Shown here in pieces: positions 13,153-21,203 of a DNA stretch of 21,301 nucleotides (positions are counted from its first letter, which is position 1; every line of letters begins with the position of its first letter). A program made the position numbers and the translations under genes. The notes beneath the pieces were generated by a model that had not been told where the DNA came from, did not search any database, and was given only the letters and a program-made list of their open reading frames with translations. The stretch is from DATEJJ01 sp039649115 (lineage in GTDB: Bacteria > Actinomycetota > Actinomycetes > Mycobacteriales > Micromonosporaceae). The stretch is taken from contig JBBWZQ010000296.1 of NCBI GenBank assembly GCA_039649115.1, positions 1-21,301 on the forward strand, in the 5' to 3' direction.

Positions 13153-14592
13153 GTGACCATCGCGTACCCGAGCAACCAGCCTCTGCAGACGCTCTCCCTG
13201 CCCGTCGCGCCCTCCGGTGCGCCCCGTCCCCGGCTGACCTTCATCGGCACCGGGTACCTGGGCGCGACCTACGCGATCTGCTTCGCGGAGCTCGGGTACG
13301 AGGTGCTCGGGGTGGACATCGACGCGCCGAAGATCAACAAGCTGGCGGCCGGCGAGGTGCCCTTCCACGAGCCGGGCCTGGACGAGCTGCTGCACAAGAA
13401 CCTGGCCGCCGGGCGGCTGCGCTTCACCACCGACTACGAGCAGGCCGCCAGCTTCGGCGACGTGCACTTCATCTGCGTGGGCACGCCGCAGCGGGCGGAC
13501 GGCATGGCCGCCGACCTGACCTATGTGGAGAGCGCGGTGTCCGGCCTGGCGCCGCACCTGACCCGCAAGGCGCTGATCGTCGGCAAGTCCACCGTGCCGG
13601 TGGGCACGGCCGAGTGGGTCGAGCAGCTCGTGGGACGGCACGCGCCGGCCGGCCTCGGCGTCGAGGTGGCCTGGAGCCCGGAATTCCTGCAGGAGGGCGT
13701 CGCCGTCGAGGACGTGCTGCGGCCCAACCGGGTGATCTTCGGCGTGAAGAGCGAGTGGGCGCAGGGCATGCTCTACACCGCGCACAAGGGCGTCTTCGAC
13801 CTCGCCACCACCGAGGACCGCGAGGTGCCCGTGGTGATCACCGACTTCGCGACCGCCGAGCTGGTCAAGGTCGCCGCCAATGCGTTCCTCGCCACGAAGA
13901 TCTCTTTCATCAACGCGATGGCCGAGGTCTGCGAGGCCTCCGGCGCCGACGTCACCCAACTGGCCCGCTCCATCGGGTACGACCCGCGCATCGGCAACAA
14001 GTTCCTGCGTGCGGGTCTCGGCTTCGGCGGCGCCTGCCTGCCCAAGGACATCCGGGCATTCCAGGCGCGGGCCCAGGAACTGGGCGTCGGCGAGGCACTG
14101 CGTTTCCTGCACGAGGTCGACCTGATCAACGAGCGGCGCCGCGGCCGGGTGGTCCGCCTCGCCGCCGAACTGCTGGACCGCCCGGCCGGCCCGAACGGTC
14201 CGGACCTGTCCGGCAGCCGGATCGCGGTGCTCGGCGCGACCTTCAAGCCCAACTCCGACGACGTGCGCGACTCACCCGCGCTGGCGGTGGCCCGCAAGCT
14301 GTCCCGGACCGGCGCGACCGTCACCGTCTACGACCCGGAGGGCATGGTCGGCGCGGAACGCGCGCTGGCCGATGTCGGCTATGCCAAGACGCTGGCCGAC
14401 GCGGTGACCGGCGCCGACCTCGTGTGCCTGCTGACGGAGTGGGAGGAGTTCCGCAACGCCGACCCCGCGACCATGTCCGAACTGGTGGCGGCGCGGCGCA
14501 TCATCGATGCCCGTAACTGCCTCGACCAGGGACTCTGGGTACGGGCCGGCTGGGAGTACCGCGGCATGGGCCGACCCACGCTGAACGTCTGA
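13153..14592 (+). CDS. UDP-glucose 6-dehydrogenase
   Basis: A 479-residue NAD-dependent dehydrogenase that oxidises UDP-glucose to UDP-glucuronate for cell-surface or secondary-metabolite sugars. After a 25-residue non-conserved leader come the Rossmann motif FIGTGYLGATYA (30-41), VGTPQRADG (109-117), KSTVPVGT (145-152), SPEFLQEGVAVED (175-187), ELVKVAANAF (236-245, with the conserved Lys239), the catalytic cysteine in FGGACLPKD (291-299, Cys295), and the UDP-binding domain with GATFKPNSDDVRDSP (361-375). The GTG at 13153 is preferred because GGAGA (13143-13147) lies 5 nt upstream; GTG at 13135 would add six residues. The close relative GDP-mannose 6-dehydrogenase shares the fold. UDP-glucose is favoured by overall similarity, but manC in the window keeps the alternative open. 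Confidence 0.93.
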   Translation: MTIAYPSNQPLQTLSLPVAPSGAPRPRLTFIGTGYLGATYAICFAELGYEVLGVDIDAPKINKLAAGEVPFHEPGLDELLHKNLAAGRLRFTTDYEQAASFGDVHFICVGTPQRADGMAADLTYVESAVSGLAPHLTRKALIVGKSTVPVGTAEWVEQLVGRHAPAGLGVEVAWSPEFLQEGVAVEDVLRPNRVIFGVKSEWAQGMLYTAHKGVFDLATTEDREVPVVITDFATAELVKVAANAFLATKISFINAMAEVCEASGADVTQLARSIGYDPRIGNKFLRAGLGFGGACLPKDIRAFQARAQELGVGEALRFLHEVDLINERRRGRVVRLAAELLDRPAGPNGPDLSGSRIAVLGATFKPNSDDVRDSPALAVARKLSRTGATVTVYDPEGMVGAERALADVGYAKTLADAVTGADLVCLLTEWEEFRNADPATMSELVAARRIIDARNCLDQGLWVRAGWEYRGMGRPTLNV

Positions 14593-14700
14593 TCCCTTTT
14601 CCCCTCCACCGGCCAGGCGACTAGCCAGGGGTCCGGGTCTATCGGCATCCTTGAACAATCCGGCCAGCGATGCGGATGTCGGGCGGACTGGAGGCCTGCC

Positions 14701-17700
14701 GTGGGAACGTACCCCTGTTCGAACTGCGGGGCGCGCGCGGACACCATCACCGGGTGTCCGAACTGCGGGCGCTCGGTCGAGCAGGAGATCACCGAGCTGA
14801 GCCAGGTGATCACCAAGATGCAGTTCCGCAACGTGGCCATGGTCGACGAGCGCTCGCTGCTCCAGAAGCGGCTGCAGGGCGCGATCGCGACCCGGTCGCT
14901 GCTGCAGAAGGCGGTCGCCGACCGGTCCGGGGTGGGCGGGGTGGTGCGCCGGGCGGCCACCCGTACCCCGACGCGGGCCAAGCAGCGTCCGGCACCGTTG
15001 ACGGCCGCGCGCCAGCTGCCCGACGGTACCGTCACGGTCACCGCGCGACCGGCCCGGCCGGGCAAGCAGCTCCCGCTGGTCGCCAACGGGGCCGGCCAGC
15101 CGCCGACGGTGCACCAGCCGGAGGCCTCCACCGGATCCATGCAGAACGCGCTGCTCGGGCTCGGCGCGCTGCTGTTCGCCGCGACCGCGATGGCGCTGAG
15201 CGGGTACCTGCGCACCACGCTGGGCGCGGGCGGGCGGGAGGCGCTGTTCGTCCTGCTGACGGTCGCCCTGCTCGCCGTGCCCATGCCGCTGGCGGGCCGG
15301 GCGCTGACCGCCACCGCGGAGACCGTCACCGTCGTCGGGCTGCTGTTCGTCCTGATCGACGGGTACACCGCCTGGTCGGCGGAGTGGTTGTCCGACAGCG
15401 GGCTGTCCGGGGCCGCGTTCGCGGGCATCGTGCTGCTGGTCGCCGCGGCGGTCGCGGCCGGGTACCGGTGGATCAGTCACCTGGTCGTGCCGCGGTTCGC
15501 GGCGGTCCTGCTGCTGCAGCCGGTACTGCCGCTGCTGCTCGGGTTCACCGTCGTCCACACGCTCGCCGGGTGGGCCACGATCCTGGCCGCGGTCGCCGCG
15601 CTGGACATCGGGCTGGCCCTGCTGTTGCGGCACACCCGCGACCCGCGACGCGAGGGCACCCCGTACCTGCTCGACGCGGTGTGGGGCCTGCACGCGCTCG
15701 GCGTGCTGGCCGGTGCCGGCGCCGCGACCGTCGCGCTGGCCCAGGCGCACACCGTCACCCAGGCGCTGGCCGGAGCCGCCGGCCTGTTGCTCGCCGGCGT
15801 CACGGGGCTCGCCGGCGGGCTGCTGCTGGCCCGCCGGCCGCTGCCCGACATCGGCGCCGGCCTGGCCACGCTGGCGGTCATCGGCGCGACCGGCCGGCTC
15901 GCCGCGGTCGCGGTGCCCGGCCGTGGCCTGGTCGTGTCCGCCATCGCCGTGCTCGTCACGTCGTTCGGCGTGCGGTTCATCGCGCCGATCGCGAGGCGCG
16001 GTGCGTCCACCGCCGGAGCCCTCGCCGCCGCCGGACTGGGTCTGATCATCCTCGGTCGCGGCTTCGACGCGATCAAGGCACCGCTCCACGCGGCGGCTCC
16101 GGCCTGGAAGGCCGACCTGCACCGGTACCCGCTGGCCCTGGCGCACGCCGCCGGTCCGGACGGGTGGCAGCTCGCGGTCGCCGCGATCCTGCTCACCGTC
16201 GCGGCCGCCGGCATGCTCCCGCCCGGCACCCGTACCGACGGCACGACGATCGGGCTCACGCTCACGCTGCTCCTGATGCCGGCCGGCTTCGGGCTGCCGT
16301 GGGCGGCGACTCCCGCGCTGCTGCTGGTGGGAGCCGTGACCGCGGGGGCCTTCGGGCTGCTGGCCAACACCGCGCGCTCGGCGTGGATAAGGATCGGCGC
16401 GGCGTCCGTACTGGGGCTCTACGCGACCCAGGTCGCCCTGGCCCGGGCGTCCGCCGGTGCGCTCGCGCTGACCGTGATCGTGCTGGCCGGCACGGCCATC
16501 GGCGCACCGCCCCGGCTGTCGCCGAGCACGCGATTCGGCCGGTACGTCTCCTACGCGGGGGACGCGGCGCTGGCCGGTGCCGCCTTCGCGCTGCCGGGGG
16601 CGGTCGCCTTCGGCACCGTCGCGCTCGCACCCGCGGGCTCCGGCCCGCTGCCGGTACTGGCGGCGAGTTACCTGGCGGTCGCCGGTACCCTCGCCGGCGC
16701 CGCCCTGGCACAGGTGGCGCAGCAGGCACCGAGCCCGATCCTGGTCACCGGCGCGACGCTGGGCGCCCTCGCGGTGGCGGTCGCCACGTTCGTCACCCGT
16801 ACCACCTCCCTGGTCGACGTCGGCGTGGCCGTGCTGCTGCTGGTCGCGAGCCTGACCCTGCTCCTCGCGCCGTTCCTGGACGCCGCCCGGGCCGACCGGC
16901 TGCCCAGCCCGACCCGGCTGTCCGGCGCCGACCTCGCCGCGGTGCTGGTCACCACGGCGGCGGTCGCGGCGGTGGCCCGCGTCGCGTCGCTGATCGTCCC
17001 CAAGTACGCGCTGGCCACCGTCTCGGTACTCGTACTCCTCCTCGCCTTCGGCATCCGCTCGATGCCGCCGGCGTGGCGCCGCGGACCGATCGTGGGTGGC
17101 AGCCTCGTCGCCTCGGCCGCGGCCATGGCGGCGACCGTCGGAGCGCTGTCCGGCGCGGTCGCGGTGCTGCGGGCGGTGAGCCCGGTCTGGCACACGGACC
17201 TGGCGCACTGGCACGTGTCGCCGGCCGCCTCCTACGGCGCGCAGACGCCGGTCGCCCTGCTCCTGCTCGCGCTGGCCGCGGCCATCGCGCTGCCCCGGCC
17301 CTGGGCGGAGATCGCCAGCGTGATCGGGGTCGGGTTGGCCGCGCTGGCCATCCCGGCCGGGTTCAGCCTGGACTGGTGGTCGCCGATCCTGGTCAGCGGC
17401 GTGGTGGCCACCGGTGCCGGGCTGGCCGCGGCCGCCTCGCTGGACCCGCGGGTGGCGTGGGCCCGGGGCGCGGTCGGCACCCTGCTGTTCGCCGACACCG
17501 TCGCGGCGAGCCTGGTCGCCCCCGACAAGACCGGTACCACGCTGATCGGATCCACGGTTGTCTTCGCCGCGGTCGCGGCGGTCGCGTCGGTGACCCGGCG
17601 CCGTGCCTGGTCGACCGGCGCGGCCGCGACCAGCACCGAGCACCTCGTGACGATCGGCGGATCGGCGCTGTCCGGCGCGGTCGTCACGCTGGCCGGTGCG

Positions 17701-19470
17701 GCCAGTTGCGTGGCTTTCGCGCGGCACGCGCCGGAGAGCGTGCTGTTCACCGCGGCGTTCGCCGCGCTCTGCGTGTGCCTCGGCGTGGTCGGGCTGGCCT
17801 GCTACAACGACGAGACCTACCTGCCCTACCTGACCGCCGGCCTGGCCGTCGCCGGCACCGCGATCGCCATCGGCACGGTGCGCACGGTGTACCCGACGGA
17901 GGTGTACGCCGCCGGCACCGCCCTGCTCGTCGTGCTCGCCGAGCTGCTGTACGTGGCCGTGGTCGCCCGGCGTGCCTCGCTGTCCGGCGCCGGGCTGCGC
18001 GCCGGCGATCCGGCCCCGCGGTCCCGGCGGGCTCCGCTGCGTCCCGGCTATGCGGTGCTGCTCGCGGCCGGTCCGGCGACCGCGATCGCGATGCTGAGGC
18101 TGGCGCCGTCGGTGGCCGCCGCGCTGTTCGGCCCGTACCCGTGGCTGCACCGCATCTGGGTGGGGCCGCCGGCCCGCGCCGACCAGGCGCTGGACGGCCT
18201 GGCGAGCTGGGTCGGCACCGGCAACGAGGTGGTCGCGGCGGTGCTGCTGACGGTCGCCGCCGCGCTGGCCGCGGTCGGCCTCGGCGGCAGCCAGGCCATG
18301 GTGGTCGGGCGGGCGGTGGCGGTGGTCATCCCCGGCCTCGCGATCACGTTGCTGATCGCGCCGGCCGCGCTGCGCATGCCTTGGGTGAACGGGCCGATCT
18401 CGGCCCTGGCCGTCAGCGCGCTGGCCGGCCTGGGCGTGGCGCTGACCCCGGCGCCGCCGGACGCGCTCGCCGCCCGCGCGCTGCATCATGCCCGCCGGCT
18501 CGTGATCGTCATCTGCGTGCTCGCCGGCGGCGCGGGCCTGGCCGGCAGCCTGGCCACCAGGACCATGACCCTGGCCGGGCTCGCCGCGGCGGTGGCCTCC
18601 GGCCTGGCCGCCGCGCTGTTCGGCCGCAGCCGCGTGGCCCGGATCGTCGGCTGGCTGGTCACCGCGTCCGCCGGGCACCTGCTCGCGCTGGTCGCCGGGC
18701 TGGTGGCCGGGCTGCCGGTGTACTGGTCGGCGTTCCTCGTCACCGGTGTGGCCAGCGCGCTGCTGGTGCTCGCCGCGCTGCTGCCCCGGCTGCGCCGGCC
18801 CGATGCCGTGAGCGAGTCGACCACGGTGGAGGCCGCCTCGTACGCGGGCGCCGTGCTCGCCCTGCTGCTGGCGAGCCGGTCGCTGCCGCACCTCGCGATC
18901 TTCTGCACGATCTGGGGCACCGTGCTCGGGGTCGCGGCGGCCCGGCCCGGTCGCACCCGGGTGTACCGCAGCGTGCTGATCTGGTTCGGCGCGGCGCACG
19001 AGGTGGTCGCCTGGTGGCTGCTGATGCGCATCACCCACGTCGCGCTGACGGAGGCGTACACGCTCGCGGTCGCCGTGGTGGCCCTGATCACCGGGTACGT
19101 GGAGTACCGCCGGCACCCGGAGATCTCCAGCTGGTACGCGTACGGTGTCGCGCTGGCCTCCGCGTTCCTGCCCAGCCTCGCGATCGTGCTCACCAGCGGG
19201 CAGACCCCGCTGCGCCGCGCGCTGCTGATCCTGGGCGCCGCCGCCACGGTCGCCTACGGCTCGATGCGCCGCCAGCAGGCGCCGGTGGTGGTGGGCGGCG
19301 TGGTCCTCACGATCGCCGCGCTGTACGAGGTCGCGGTGCTCTCCGCCGTCGCGCTGCTGCTCGTGGTCATGGGACTGGTCGGCGTCACGCTGGTCACCCT
19401 GGGCGCCAACTACGAGAAGCGGCGGCGCAACATCCAACGCCTCCGTGGTGCGATCGGCCGGCTGCGCTGA
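14701..19470 (+). CDS. Giant zinc-ribbon polytopic membrane protein (SCO7613 C-terminal-domain-like)
   Basis: A 1589-residue protein. It opens with a zinc ribbon of form CxxC-x9-CxxC (Cys6, Cys9, Cys19, Cys22), then a short charged helix, possibly coiled coil (about 25-72), and a linker to about 145. From there to the end I count roughly 45-50 hydrophobic segments separated by short loops, with no soluble catalytic domain. It ends in a basic helix, NYEKRRRNIQRLRGAIGRLR. This architecture matches proteins annotated 'SCO7613 C-terminal domain-containing membrane protein' in actinobacteria; I know of no proven function. The GTG at 14701 has GGAGG (14690-14694) 6 nt upstream. It lies 108 bp after the UDP-glucose dehydrogenase on the same strand, and I see no clear promoter or terminator between them. 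It ends 7 bp before the convergent purE stop. Confidence 0.9.
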   Translation: MGTYPCSNCGARADTITGCPNCGRSVEQEITELSQVITKMQFRNVAMVDERSLLQKRLQGAIATRSLLQKAVADRSGVGGVVRRAATRTPTRAKQRPAPLTAARQLPDGTVTVTARPARPGKQLPLVANGAGQPPTVHQPEASTGSMQNALLGLGALLFAATAMALSGYLRTTLGAGGREALFVLLTVALLAVPMPLAGRALTATAETVTVVGLLFVLIDGYTAWSAEWLSDSGLSGAAFAGIVLLVAAAVAAGYRWISHLVVPRFAAVLLLQPVLPLLLGFTVVHTLAGWATILAAVAALDIGLALLLRHTRDPRREGTPYLLDAVWGLHALGVLAGAGAATVALAQAHTVTQALAGAAGLLLAGVTGLAGGLLLARRPLPDIGAGLATLAVIGATGRLAAVAVPGRGLVVSAIAVLVTSFGVRFIAPIARRGASTAGALAAAGLGLIILGRGFDAIKAPLHAAAPAWKADLHRYPLALAHAAGPDGWQLAVAAILLTVAAAGMLPPGTRTDGTTIGLTLTLLLMPAGFGLPWAATPALLLVGAVTAGAFGLLANTARSAWIRIGAASVLGLYATQVALARASAGALALTVIVLAGTAIGAPPRLSPSTRFGRYVSYAGDAALAGAAFALPGAVAFGTVALAPAGSGPLPVLAASYLAVAGTLAGAALAQVAQQAPSPILVTGATLGALAVAVATFVTRTTSLVDVGVAVLLLVASLTLLLAPFLDAARADRLPSPTRLSGADLAAVLVTTAAVAAVARVASLIVPKYALATVSVLVLLLAFGIRSMPPAWRRGPIVGGSLVASAAAMAATVGALSGAVAVLRAVSPVWHTDLAHWHVSPAASYGAQTPVALLLLALAAAIALPRPWAEIASVIGVGLAALAIPAGFSLDWWSPILVSGVVATGAGLAAAASLDPRVAWARGAVGTLLFADTVAASLVAPDKTGTTLIGSTVVFAAVAAVASVTRRRAWSTGAAATSTEHLVTIGGSALSGAVVTLAGAASCVAFARHAPESVLFTAAFAALCVCLGVVGLACYNDETYLPYLTAGLAVAGTAIAIGTVRTVYPTEVYAAGTALLVVLAELLYVAVVARRASLSGAGLRAGDPAPRSRRAPLRPGYAVLLAAGPATAIAMLRLAPSVAAALFGPYPWLHRIWVGPPARADQALDGLASWVGTGNEVVAAVLLTVAAALAAVGLGGSQAMVVGRAVAVVIPGLAITLLIAPAALRMPWVNGPISALAVSALAGLGVALTPAPPDALAARALHHARRLVIVICVLAGGAGLAGSLATRTMTLAGLAAAVASGLAAALFGRSRVARIVGWLVTASAGHLLALVAGLVAGLPVYWSAFLVTGVASALLVLAALLPRLRRPDAVSESTTVEAASYAGAVLALLLASRSLPHLAIFCTIWGTVLGVAAARPGRTRVYRSVLIWFGAAHEVVAWWLLMRITHVALTEAYTLAVAVVALITGYVEYRRHPEISSWYAYGVALASAFLPSLAIVLTSGQTPLRRALLILGAAATVAYGSMRRQQAPVVVGGVVLTIAALYEVAVLSAVALLLVVMGLVGVTLVTLGANYEKRRRNIQRLRGAIGRLR

Positions 19471-19477
19471 CGCCTCC

Positions 19478-19966
19478 TCAGAGACTGGCGCGCAGGGCCG
19501 CGTCCTTCTCCGCGACCAGGTCCTTGAGGCTCTCCTGGAACCCCGCCATCCGCTCGCGCAGGGCCGGCTGGCCGGCACCGAGGATGCGTACCGCGAGCAG
19601 TCCCGCGTTGCGCGCGCCGCCGATCGACACCGTGGCCACCGGTACCCCCGCCGGCATCTGCACGATCGACAGCAGCGAGTCCAGACCGTCGAGGTGCTTG
19701 AGCGGCACCGGCACCCCGATCACCGGGAGCGGGGTGGCCGCCGCCACCATGCCGGGCAGGTGCGCCGCCCCGCCGGCTCCCGCGATGATCACGAGCAGCC
19801 CGCGACCGGCCGCCTCCGCGGCGTACCCGAGCATGCGCTGGGGCGTGCGGTGTGCCGACACCACCGCCACCTCGTAGCCCACGTCGAACTCGTCCAGCGC
19901 CTCGGCCGCGGCCCGCAGGACCGGCCAGTCCGAGTCGCTGCCCATGATGATGCCGACCGTGATCAC
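19478..19966 (-). CDS. purE: N5-carboxyaminoimidazole ribonucleotide mutase (class I PurE)
   Basis: PurE moves the carboxyl group of N5-CAIR to give CAIR in de novo purine synthesis, acting right after PurK. The 162 residues have the class I motifs MGSDSDWP (8-15), VSAHRTP (36-42, with the catalytic histidine at 39) and AGAGGAAHLPGMVAA (62-76), followed by PVIGVPV (81-87). The GTG start at 19966 is set by AGGAGGGG (minus strand, 19979 to 19972) 5 nt upstream and by the overlap GTGA with the purK stop. So purK-purE is a translationally coupled operon. The 3' end faces the giant membrane-protein gene with only 7 bp between stops. Confidence 0.97.
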   Translation of the reverse strand: MITVGIIMGSDSDWPVLRAAAEALDEFDVGYEVAVVSAHRTPQRMLGYAAEAAGRGLLVIIAGAGGAAHLPGMVAAATPLPVIGVPVPLKHLDGLDSLLSIVQMPAGVPVATVSIGGARNAGLLAVRILGAGQPALRERMAGFQESLKDLVAEKDAALRASL

Positions 19967-21093
19967 TGGTGCCCCTCCTGTAGCCAGCGCGCCGCACGCA
20001 CCGCCCGGTCCCGTACCGTCGGCATGTCCTCGCCCAGCGCGGTCACGTGGCCGATCTTGCGACCCGGCCGGACCTGCTTGCCGTACAGGTGCACCTTGAT
20101 TCCCGGATCCGCGGCGAACAGGTGGTGCAGCCGCTCGTCGATCGCCATGCCACCGGGCCCGCCGAGCACATTCGCCATCGCGACCGCCGGCGCGGCCAGC
20201 GCGGTGTCGCCGAGCGGATAGTCGAGGACCGCGCGCAGGTGCTGCTCGAACTGGGAGGTCCGGGAGCCCTCGATGGACCAGTGGCCCGAGTTGTGCGGCC
20301 GCATGGCCAGCTCGTTGACGAGCAGCCCGCCGGCCGTCTCGAACAGTTCCACCGCGAGCAGGCCCACCACGCCCAGCTCGGTGGCGAGCCGGATGGCCAG
20401 CTCCTGTGCGCGCAGCGCGGGCGCCTCGTCCAGGCCGGGCGCCGGGGCCAGTACCTCCACGCAGATGCCGTCGCGCTGCACGGTCTCCACCACGGGGTAG
20501 GCGGCGACCTGACCGAACGGCGATCGCGCGACCATGGTGGACAGCTCGCGCCGCAGCGGTACCCGCTCCTCGACGATGAGCTCGGGACCGGGGAGGGCGC
20601 CCGGGGACGAGACCACCCAGACACCACGCCCGTCGTACCCGCCCCGCACCGCCTTGAGCACCACCGGCCAGCCGGTACCGGCGGCGAACGCGGCCACGTC
20701 GTCCGGCCCGTGCACCGGTGCCCACCGCGGTACCGGTACCCCCAGCTCGCCCAGGCGCTCGCGCATGGCCCGCTTGTCCTGCGCGTACCGCAGCGCGGCC
20801 GCGCCCGGCGCCACGTTCACGCCGTCCGCGGCCAGTGCCTCGACGCACCCGGTCGGCACGTGCTCGTGGTCGAAGGTCACCACGTCGCAGCCCTTCGCGA
20901 AGGTACGCAGCGCGTCCAGGTCGGCATGGTGTCCTATGTGGACGTCAGCGGCCACCAGCGCGGCGCCGTCGTCGGGCGAGAGCGCCAGCACGCGCAGCGA
21001 CTGGCCGAGGGCGATCGCGGCCTGATGAGTCATCCGGGCCAGCTGGCCGCCGCCCACCATGCCGACAACGGGCAGACCGGTACGGGGATCCAT
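19963..21093 (-). CDS. purK: N5-carboxyaminoimidazole ribonucleotide synthase
   Basis: PurK is an ATP-grasp enzyme that makes N5-CAIR from AIR, bicarbonate and ATP. The 376 residues match the family length. Motifs are GMVGGGQLARM (11-21) in the N-terminal domain, QDKRAMRERL (105-114), the ATP-grasp loop LKAVRGGYDGRG (146-157), and NELAMRPHNSGHWSIEGS (260-277) in the active site. The ATG at 21093 gives the usual V-G-M-V-G-G-G-Q-L start. There is no strong ribosome binding site, but TACACT upstream suggests a very short leader. It is the first gene of the purK-purE pair, which overlaps by 4 nt. Confidence 0.97.
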   Translation of the reverse strand: MDPRTGLPVVGMVGGGQLARMTHQAAIALGQSLRVLALSPDDGAALVAADVHIGHHADLDALRTFAKGCDVVTFDHEHVPTGCVEALAADGVNVAPGAAALRYAQDKRAMRERLGELGVPVPRWAPVHGPDDVAAFAAGTGWPVVLKAVRGGYDGRGVWVVSSPGALPGPELIVEERVPLRRELSTMVARSPFGQVAAYPVVETVQRDGICVEVLAPAPGLDEAPALRAQELAIRLATELGVVGLLAVELFETAGGLLVNELAMRPHNSGHWSIEGSRTSQFEQHLRAVLDYPLGDTALAAPAVAMANVLGGPGGMAIDERLHHLFAADPGIKVHLYGKQVRPGRKIGHVTALGEDMPTVRDRAVRAARWLQEGHQ

Positions 21094-21103
21094 CTCGCCA
21101 TGC

Positions 21104-21109
21104 AGTGTA
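21104..21109 (-). promoter_or_regulatory. -10 element for purK-purE
   Basis: TACACT on the minus strand (21109 to 21104) fits TANNNT and ends 10 nt before the purK ATG, so the leader would be only about 3 nt. No clear -35 is seen. Confidence 0.45.
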
Positions 21110-21144
21110 GTGCGGCCGGCGGCCGCTCCTCCCGTGAGGATCAG

Positions 21145-21174
21145 CCGGCCCGGCCGGACGGGCGGCCGGGCCGG
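21145..21174. terminator. Strong GC hairpin upstream of purK
   Basis: CCGGCCCGGCCG (21145-21156) and CGGCCGGGCCGG (21163-21174) form a perfect 12-bp stem with the 6-nt loop GACGGG. It lies 18 bp beyond the stop of the minus-strand gene at the right edge, so it probably ends that transcript before the purK promoter. There is no T-tract. Confidence 0.7.
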
Positions 21175-21175
21175 G

Positions 21176-21203
21176 CGGCTACAGTGCCGCGGCTACAGTG
21201 CCG
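21176..21203. repeat. 14-bp tandem duplication across a stop codon
   Basis: CGGCTACAGTGCCG occurs twice, head to tail (21176-21189, 21190-21203). Each copy contains CTA, which is TAG on the minus strand. The gene stops at the first copy met by the ribosome (21195 to 21193). Confidence 0.9.

Noticed and set aside
10889..13156. A 755-codon plus-strand frame spanning the second membrane paralogue and the acyl-CoA dehydrogenase
   Set aside because: It runs off-frame over one gene and antisense over the next, through a hairpin-rich intergenic region.
14272..19578. A 1768-codon open frame on the minus strand, with a protein rich in Gln, Arg, Gly and Asp
   Set aside because: It is the antisense shadow of the giant membrane-protein gene and the end of the UDP-glucose dehydrogenase. 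The composition is typical of off-frame reading of GC-rich DNA, and no domain is recognisable.
14670..19877. A 1735-codon open frame on the plus strand in another frame
   Set aside because: Arg/Gly/Ala-rich shadow of the giant gene. It even continues through purE antisense and has no ribosome binding site or motif.
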